Source: Acidimicrobiales bacterium (GTDB lineage Bacteria; Actinomycetota; Acidimicrobiia; Acidimicrobiales; SZUA-35). From it: a stretch of DNA of 5,667 bases. Positions 1 through 4,388 of this stretch are shown piece by piece. Where the stretch lies: the NCBI GenBank assembly GCA_013003325.1, contig JABDJU010000135.1, positions 1-5,667 on the forward strand, in the 5' to 3' direction. The notes beneath the pieces were generated by a model. That model was given only the letters and a program-made list of their open reading frames with translations, did not search any database and was not told the DNA's origin. Numbering within the stretch: the stretch's first letter is position 1; the number at the start of each line of letters is the position of its first letter. The translations under genes and the position numbers were made by a program.

Positions 1-16
1 GGCTAACGTAACGCAT

Positions 17-355
17 GTGCATCCGCTGGAAGCGATTTCCGAACCGCGACGACGCGAGATACTCGCCCGATTGGCCGAGCTCGGCTCGGTCTCGGTGTCT
101 GAACTTGCTGACACGCTTCCGGTGAGCCGGCCGGCTGTTTCGCAGCATCTCCGGATCTTGCTCGATGCGGGCATCGTCGATGAGCGTCGCGATGGCCGCC
201 GGCGCCTTTACAGCATCAACCCGGACGGGCTCACCCGGGCCCGAGCCGCCATCGAGGTCTTCCTCGTCAACGAACTCGACGATCTCGAAACCGCGGCCCG
301 CAACTTCGCGCGGTTCGCTCCAACCACAGGATCGGAGGATCCAACCCATGGCTGA
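17..355 (+). CDS. ArsR-family winged helix-turn-helix transcriptional regulator
   Basis: This is a small DNA-binding repressor-type protein of the ArsR/SmtB superfamily. The N-terminal helix (residues 4-20, LEAISEPRRREIL) matches the family's 'L-ALsdPtRRrIL' signature. The helix-turn-helix spans about residues 27-54 (SVSELADTLPVSRPAVSQHL, then ILLDAGIV). The beta-wing is residues 56-67 (ERRDGRRRLYSI). At 112 aa it has the usual length. The protein contains no cysteine, so a thiol-based metal or arsenite sensor is unlikely; it fits the ArsR subgroup encoded beside AHSA1/SRPBCC genes. The GTG at 17 is used as start, but the frame stays open through codons 2-16 to the window edge and no Shine-Dalgarno is visible there, so the true start may lie upstream. 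Its stop overlaps the next start by 8 nt, implying co-transcription and translational coupling. Autoregulation is typical for the family, but the promoter and operator are outside the window. The ligand is unknown. Family assignment is secure; the exact start is not. Confidence 0.9.
   Translation: MHPLEAISEPRRREILARLAELGSVSVSELADTLPVSRPAVSQHLRILLDAGIVDERRDGRRRLYSINPDGLTRARAAIEVFLVNELDDLETAARNFARFAPTTGSEDPTHG
334..338 (+). promoter_or_regulatory. Shine-Dalgarno site for the AHSA1-MDMPI fusion gene
   Basis: A GGAGG core lies 9 nt before the ATG at 348, inside the end of the upstream regulator gene. It decides the start: the frame is open much further upstream (from 165), but that stretch is the regulator's coding region read in another frame, and the AHSA1 homology begins right after the ATG at 348. 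Confidence 0.75.
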
Positions 356-1340
356 CCCCGTTGTCATAGAACGCCTTATCGACGCATCGCCAGAAGAAGC
401 GTTTGAACTGATCACCCAACCCGAACGCCTGCGCCGCTGGCAGGCCCTCAGCGCATCGGTCGATCTGCGGGTGGGCGGCGACTATCGGATGACCGTCGTC
501 CCAGGCAATATCGCCGAGGGTTCCTACAAGGAGATCGATCCCGGCAAACGAGTCCTCTTCACATGGGGCTGGGTGGGGTCTGACGACGTGCCGCCCGGCT
601 CGTCCGACGTGCTCATCGAGCTGGAACCACGCGGCGCTCAGACACTAGTACGCCTGAGCCACTCCGGACTCGATGCCGAACGCGCCGCAAGTCACAGCGA
701 GGGCTGGAACCACTACGCCGACCGTCTGGCCGTGGCTGCGCAGTCGGGAGATGCCGGGGTTGATCCGTGGAGCGCGGCACCCGAGGAACTCGATCACCTC
801 ACTGCAGCGGAGGCGAGTTGGGCGATTTGCCAGCAGATCATGCGACGGTTCGAGGGCGATGTTCGAGACAACGCCACCCCATGCGCCGACTTCACCGTCC
901 ACGAACTCGTCGAGCATCTGATGGGTAGTCTGCGCTCCCTGGGCGGGATGGCCGGCTCTGACGTTCCCGAAGAGATCGATGCCGCTAGCGCCGAGGACTA
1001 CATCGCCCAGGCCGCTGAACCCGCACTCGCGGCGTGGCGCTCTCGAGGTGTCGACGGCGAGGTTCCCTTTGGGTCGGGCACCGCTCCGGCGTTCGTTCCG
1101 GCGGGAATCATCGTTCTCGAGTTCTTTGTCCACGCGTGGGATTTTGCGCAGGCCATCGGCGTCGACTTCGAGGCCCCGGATCACCTGACCGCATACGTGC
1201 AGTCGCTGGCCGACGCCATTATTCGGCCCGACAACCGAGGTGAGGGGAAGGGCTTCGCCGCGGTGCAGGCAACCGCATCGAGCGATCCGGTCGACGCACT
1301 CATGGCGTTCACCGGACGCTCCGTCCCAGTGCCGGCCTAG
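348..1340 (+). CDS. Two-domain AHSA1/SRPBCC - MDMPI (TIGR03086-like) metal-binding protein
   Basis: This 330-residue protein is probably cytoplasmic, with no signal peptide or membrane helix. Residues about 3-130 form an AHSA1/SRPBCC (START-like, hydrophobic-cavity) domain: IDASPEEAFELIT at the start, LRRW at 28-31, RVGGDYRM at 41-48, GKRVLFTWGW at 66-75, LVRLSHSGL at 100-108 and GWNHYADRLA at 119-128. After a linker rich in Ala, Asp and Pro, residues about 150-330 resemble the DinB-like N-terminal domain of mycothiol-dependent maleylpyruvate isomerase and TIGR03086 proteins: TPCADFTVHELVEHLMG (177-193) and LEFFVHAWDFAQAIG (257-271). By analogy with that family, His190, Glu258 and His262 would be the divalent-metal ligands, and all three are present. 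The family points to mycothiol-linked chemistry or detoxification, but no substrate can be named. The gene overlaps the ArsR gene by 8 nt and precedes a YCII gene, suggesting one regulated unit. Domain calls are firm; the function is inferred. Confidence 0.88.
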   Translation: MADPVVIERLIDASPEEAFELITQPERLRRWQALSASVDLRVGGDYRMTVVPGNIAEGSYKEIDPGKRVLFTWGWVGSDDVPPGSSDVLIELEPRGAQTLVRLSHSGLDAERAASHSEGWNHYADRLAVAAQSGDAGVDPWSAAPEELDHLTAAEASWAICQQIMRRFEGDVRDNATPCADFTVHELVEHLMGSLRSLGGMAGSDVPEEIDAASAEDYIAQAAEPALAAWRSRGVDGEVPFGSGTAPAFVPAGIIVLEFFVHAWDFAQAIGVDFEAPDHLTAYVQSLADAIIRPDNRGEGKGFAAVQATASSDPVDALMAFTGRSVPVPA

Positions 1341-1392
1341 AGCCTCCCGAACCGAAACTCACGAAACTACAACAAGACCAAGGAGAAGGATC
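1341..1392 (+). other. Short intergenic gap within the plus-strand cassette
   Basis: These 52 nt separate the fusion gene from the YCII gene. Apart from the ribosome binding site at their 3' end, I see no hairpin with a T-tract and no convincing -35/-10 pair. The YCII gene is therefore most simply read as the third gene of the same transcript. Confidence 0.55.
1380..1390 (+). promoter_or_regulatory. Strong purine-rich Shine-Dalgarno for the YCII gene
   Basis: A purine run, AAGGAGAAGGA, ends 2 nt before the ATG at 1393; its AAGGAG part sits 7 nt from the start codon. It fixes the start at 1393 and rejects the longer in-frame reading that begins at 1240 inside the preceding gene. Confidence 0.8.
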
Positions 1393-1719
1393 ATGCCGAA
1401 GTTCGTACTTGCCTATCACGGTGGCGGAATTCCCGAATCAGAAGAGGAACAGGCCAAGCACATGGCCGCCTGGGGTGAATGGATGGGATCGCACAGCGCT
1501 GCATTCGTCGACATGGGCGCACCGACCGGTCAAGCCAAGACCGTCTCAGCCGGTGGCGCAGTCGAAGACGGTGGCGGCTCCAATCCGCTTACCGGCTACG
1601 GAATCATCGAGGCTGCCGACATCGATGCCGCCGTCGAGATCGCCAAAGGCTGCCCGATGGTGACGCTCAGTGATGGCACCGTCGAGGTTGCGGAGGCATT
1701 CGAGATCCCCGACATGTGA
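1393..1719 (+). CDS. YCII/DGPF-related small domain protein
   Basis: This is a 108-residue single-domain protein of the YCII-related family, a dimeric ferredoxin-like (alpha-beta barrel) fold. Visible family features are the N-terminal strand FVLAYHGG (4-11), the acidic helix EEEQAKHMAAWGEWMG (17-32), the Gly-rich segment GGGSNPLTGYGIIEA (60-74), the helix DIDAAVEIAKGCPMV (77-90) and the C-terminal strand VEVAEAFEIPDM. The Gly-Tyr-x-Ile-Ile-Glu-Ala and Ala-Lys-Gly-Cys-Pro segments are characteristic. Some YCII members have enzymatic roles (dehydrochlorinase-like or peroxidase-related chemistry is reported in the wider fold), but most are uncharacterised, so no reaction is assigned. Actinobacterial relatives are often encoded beside ECF sigma factors or ArsR/SRPBCC genes, which fits its place here. 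It is cytoplasmic, with no signal sequence. It ends 4 bp from the stop of the convergent pgm gene. Confidence 0.87.
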   Translation: MPKFVLAYHGGGIPESEEEQAKHMAAWGEWMGSHSAAFVDMGAPTGQAKTVSAGGAVEDGGGSNPLTGYGIIEAADIDAAVEIAKGCPMVTLSDGTVEVAEAFEIPDM

Positions 1720-1736
1720 TCACTCAGATAACTGAG
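1716..1736. repeat. Small palindromes over the convergent gene junction
   Basis: GTGATCAC (1716-1723) is a perfect 8-bp palindrome that includes the YCII stop codon. It is followed directly by CTCAG-ATAA-CTGAG (1723-1736), a 5-bp stem with a 4-nt loop that includes the pgm stop codon. The stem is short and has no T-tract on either strand, so it is a weak candidate for a bidirectional transcription stop and could be chance. Confidence 0.3.
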
Positions 1737-3358
1737 CCAACCAGGGCACGAGCGGCCTCTTGCACCTGGCCGAGGTGGTCCGTGCCGCGAAAGCTCTCTG
1801 CGTAGATCTTGTACACGTCTTCGGTGCCTGACGGTCGCGCAGCAAACCAGGCTGACTCCGACGTGACCTTCAGACCGCCGATCGGGGCATCGTTTCCGGG
1901 TGCGTTGGTCAGGATGGCCGTGATGGGTTCGCCCGCCAACTCGGTCGCCGCGACCTGGCTAGGGGAGAGCTCTGCCAGTGCCGCTTTCTGTTCCCGTGAC
2001 GCGGGGGCGTCGATACGGGCGTACGCCGGCGCTCCGTGCGTGTCGGCCAGCTTGCGATAGCTCTCGCTCGGACTGGAACCGGTCACAGCCAAGATCTCGG
2101 CGGCGAGAAGAGCAAGGATGATTCCGTCCTTATCGGTTGTCCAAACCGATCCGTCGCGCCGCAGGAACGAAGCGCCCGCCGACTCCTCGCCACCGAAGCC
2201 AACCGTTGAATCGAGCAGTCCCGGCACGAACCACTTGAACCCGACCGGTACTTCCACAAGTTGCCGACCGATGGCTGCCACCACACGATCGATCATTGCT
2301 GACGACACGAGTGTTTTGCCCACCGCTGCTGCTTCGGGCCATTCGGGGCGATTGGTGAATAGATACTGGATCGCCACAGCGAGGAAATGATTGGGGTTCA
2401 TCAGTCCACCGTCCGGAGTCACGATGCCGTGGCGGTCGGCGTCGGCGTCGTTTCCGGTGGAGACATCGAACTGCTCTCGCGACTCGATGAGCGACGCCAT
2501 CGCGTATGGCGACGAGCAGTCCATCCGGATGGCGCCGTCCCAATCGAGGGTCATGAACCGCCAGGTCGGGTCGACTATCGGGTTGATCACGGTCAGATCG
2601 ATCCCATGACGCTCGGCGATGCGGCCCCAGTAGTCGACGGCGGCGCCGCCGAGGGGGTCGGCTCCGATCCGAACGCCGGCCGTCCGGATCGCATCGAGGT
2701 CTAGAACCGATGGAAGGTCATCGACATACGCAGTGCAGAAGTCGTAGGTCTTGGTGGTGGGAACCGTTTGGGCCTTCTGCAAGGAAACGCGGTTCACGTG
2801 GCGGAGGTCCGAGGCCAGCAGGTCGTTGGCTCGTGCTGCGACCCAGCTCGTACAGTCGGTGTCGGCCGGTCCGCCATGAGGTGGGTTGTATTTGAACCCG
2901 CCGTCTCTGGGCGGGTTGTGCGAGGGCGTCACCACGATCCCGTCGGCGGCCAGCTCGGGAGACGTCCGATTGTGCTGAATGATGGCGTGAGACAGGGCGG
3001 GTGTGGGGGTGTAGCGTCCGTCGTGGTCGATCCGCACTTCGACCTGGTTGGCAGCGAGTACTTCGAGCGCGGTGGCCCAGGCCGGTTCGGACAGCGCGTG
3101 GGTGTCTCGACCCAGGAACAGCGGACCCGTGACCGATTGCGAGGCGCGGTACTCACAGATCGCCTGGGTCGTTGCGGCGATATGGGCCTCATTGAAGGAA
3201 CCGTCAAGGCTCGACCCCCGATGTCCCGACGTACCAAACGCCACCCGTTGGTCGACCTCATCGATATCAGGCGTACGGGTGTAGTAGGCCGACACGAGGT
3301 GCGCAACGTCGATGAGATCATCCTCGGTGGCCCGCTGTCCTGCTCGGGGGTCAACCAT
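1724..3358 (-). CDS. pgm: Phosphoglucomutase, alpha-D-glucose phosphate-specific
   Basis: This enzyme (EC 5.4.2.2) interconverts glucose-1-phosphate and glucose-6-phosphate in the cytoplasm, linking central metabolism to glycogen, trehalose and UDP-/ADP-glucose. The 544-residue length matches the bacterial Pgm family (E. coli about 546). The N-terminus carries the family motif VAFGTSGHRGSSLDGSFNE (39-57). Its active-site serine is Ser146 in VVTPSHNPPRDGGFKYNPP (142-160). The Mg2+ loop is GNDADADRHG with Asp304, Asp306 and Asp308. The sugar-binding loop is GGEESAG (389-395), and the phosphate-binding loop is ARPSGTEDVYKIYAE (507-521). All four alpha-phosphohexomutase regions are intact. The start is the ATG at 3358: it has a GAGGA site 8 nt upstream and begins next to the recognisable N-terminus; the frame upstream of it is just the fbp gene read in another frame. 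It overlaps the end of fbp by 8 nt and is the last gene of the ppsA-fbp-pgm operon. The motif does not fit a phosphomannomutase or PgcA-type enzyme as well. Confidence 0.97.
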   Translation of the reverse strand: MVDPRAGQRATEDDLIDVAHLVSAYYTRTPDIDEVDQRVAFGTSGHRGSSLDGSFNEAHIAATTQAICEYRASQSVTGPLFLGRDTHALSEPAWATALEVLAANQVEVRIDHDGRYTPTPALSHAIIQHNRTSPELAADGIVVTPSHNPPRDGGFKYNPPHGGPADTDCTSWVAARANDLLASDLRHVNRVSLQKAQTVPTTKTYDFCTAYVDDLPSVLDLDAIRTAGVRIGADPLGGAAVDYWGRIAERHGIDLTVINPIVDPTWRFMTLDWDGAIRMDCSSPYAMASLIESREQFDVSTGNDADADRHGIVTPDGGLMNPNHFLAVAIQYLFTNRPEWPEAAAVGKTLVSSAMIDRVVAAIGRQLVEVPVGFKWFVPGLLDSTVGFGGEESAGASFLRRDGSVWTTDKDGIILALLAAEILAVTGSSPSESYRKLADTHGAPAYARIDAPASREQKAALAELSPSQVAATELAGEPITAILTNAPGNDAPIGGLKVTSESAWFAARPSGTEDVYKIYAESFRGTDHLGQVQEAARALVGSVI

Positions 3359-4388
3359 CTTCTTGTTCCTCTTGGAGGCAACGCTCGAGACGATCGACCA
3401 GCGGGAGGGCTCCCACGAATACCGGTGTGCGCTGATGGATGTGGGTCGGTCGAATGTCGAGCAGATCCTGAACGCCGTCCGACCCGCGCCCTCCGGCCTG
3501 GTCGGCGAGGAAGGCCAGCGGCGCTGCCTCATAGATCAGGCGTATCTTTCCCTCGGGGCGGTTCACTTCCCCTGGATAGCCGAAGACGCCGCCGTGGAGC
3601 AGGTTGCGGTGAAAGTCGGCGACCGCTGACCCTATGTAGCGCTGCGACAAGTCCGGGGTGTCGGGGCGGTTGAGCCAGTCGACAAATCGGCTCATGCCGT
3701 TCTCCCACTGGGGCGCCGATGCGAGGTTCAGAGAGTAGTAGGCCGGGTCCTCGGGGAAACGAAGGTCAGACCACGTCAACAGGAACTCGCCGACTTCTGG
3801 ATCCAGGGTGAACGCGTGCACACCACTGCCGGCGCTGTACACGAGCATTGTCGATGTGCCGTACAGGATGTAGCCGGCGGCGACCAGCTCTCGACCCGGG
3901 CGGAGCCAATCGGCCGAACCTAGTGGTGCACTCGGGTCCTCGCGACGGTAGATGCCGAAGATGGTTCCGATGCTCACATTGGAGTCGATGTTCGATGAGC
4001 CATCGAGCGGATCGTGCACGACGACGTACGGTCCGGAGTCGTTGAGGATCACCGGCTCTGCTTGCTCCTCGGAGATCATGGCGCACACCCGGCCATGGCC
4101 CGACAGCAGCGACGTCATCACGTTGTCGGCGTAGACATCCATGAGCTTCTGGTCCTCGCCCTGCACGTTGACGGTGCCAACCTTGCCAAGCAGCTCGGTC
4201 AGGCCAGCCCGTCGCGTTCGGCTCGCGATGACCTTCCCGGCCATCGCGATGTCGTCCAGCAAACCCGAGAGTTCCCCTGATGCTTCTGAGGGCTGGTGAT
4301 CGGCGAGAAATCGCTCGATCGTGACGATCCCTTCGGCTGCTCGACCACCGACGGGTGGGCCTGCCGGATCCGGATCGAACTCGTTCAT
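3351..4388 (-). CDS. fbp: Fructose-1,6-bisphosphatase class I
   Basis: This enzyme (EC 3.1.3.11) hydrolyses fructose-1,6-bisphosphate to fructose-6-phosphate plus Pi, the irreversible late step of gluconeogenesis, in the cytoplasm. Class I motifs appear in order: the N-terminal segment NVQGEDQKLMDVYADN (74-89), the metal-binding SEEQAEP with Glu107/Glu108, the signature VVHDPLDGSSNID (123-135) with Asp126 and Asp129, GYILYGTSTMLVYS (172-185), the substrate-binding RYIGSAVADFHRNLLHGGVFGYPG (250-273), KIRLIYEAAPLAFLADQAGG (281-300) with Glu287 as the likely third metal ligand, and the C-terminal IHQRTPVFVG (317-326). At 345 aa it is near the usual 330-340, with about 20 extra Pro/Gly/Asp-rich residues before the first conserved helix (VTIERFLADHQ). 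The ATG at 4388 overlaps the ppsA stop as ATGA, with AAGGG 6 nt upstream. A role as sedoheptulose-bisphosphatase or in a Calvin cycle is possible for class I enzymes, but the neighbours favour gluconeogenesis. Confidence 0.96.
   Translation of the reverse strand: MNEFDPDPAGPPVGGRAAEGIVTIERFLADHQPSEASGELSGLLDDIAMAGKVIASRTRRAGLTELLGKVGTVNVQGEDQKLMDVYADNVMTSLLSGHGRVCAMISEEQAEPVILNDSGPYVVVHDPLDGSSNIDSNVSIGTIFGIYRREDPSAPLGSADWLRPGRELVAAGYILYGTSTMLVYSAGSGVHAFTLDPEVGEFLLTWSDLRFPEDPAYYSLNLASAPQWENGMSRFVDWLNRPDTPDLSQRYIGSAVADFHRNLLHGGVFGYPGEVNRPEGKIRLIYEAAPLAFLADQAGGRGSDGVQDLLDIRPTHIHQRTPVFVGALPLVDRLERCLQEEQEDG
3367..3371 (-). promoter_or_regulatory. Shine-Dalgarno site for pgm
   Basis: Read on the minus strand, a GAGGA core stands 8 nt before the pgm ATG at 3358, inside the last codons of fbp. 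It supports the 3358 start over the longer open frame that extends to 3532. Confidence 0.7.

Noticed and set aside
165..347. A longer N-terminus for the AHSA1-MDMPI protein
   Set aside because: The extra 61 codons overlap the ArsR gene in another frame and are Ser/Arg/Pro-rich noise. A good GGAGG site and the start of AHSA1 homology both support the ATG at 348.
645..1184. A 179-codon minus-strand open frame opposite the fusion gene
   Set aside because: It has no domain signature or ribosome binding site that I can see, and the plus strand clearly encodes the AHSA1-MDMPI protein.
1240..1392. A longer N-terminus for the YCII protein
   Set aside because: The upstream codons run through the end of the fusion gene and the gap. 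The strong AAGGAG site and the typical MPKF start place the beginning at 1393.
1723..1736. The CTCAG-ATAA-CTGAG hairpin as a true intrinsic terminator
   Set aside because: It has only five base pairs, is not GC-rich, and has no T-tract on either strand. It is kept as a weak structural note only.
3359..3532. A longer N-terminus for phosphoglucomutase
   Set aside because: These 58 codons overlap fbp in another frame. The family N-terminus begins right after the ATG at 3358, which has its own GAGGA site.
2768..3673. A 301-codon plus-strand open frame opposite pgm and fbp
   Set aside because: It spans the junction of two well-supported minus-strand genes, has low-complexity Arg/Gly composition and no family resemblance, so it is a reading-frame shadow.
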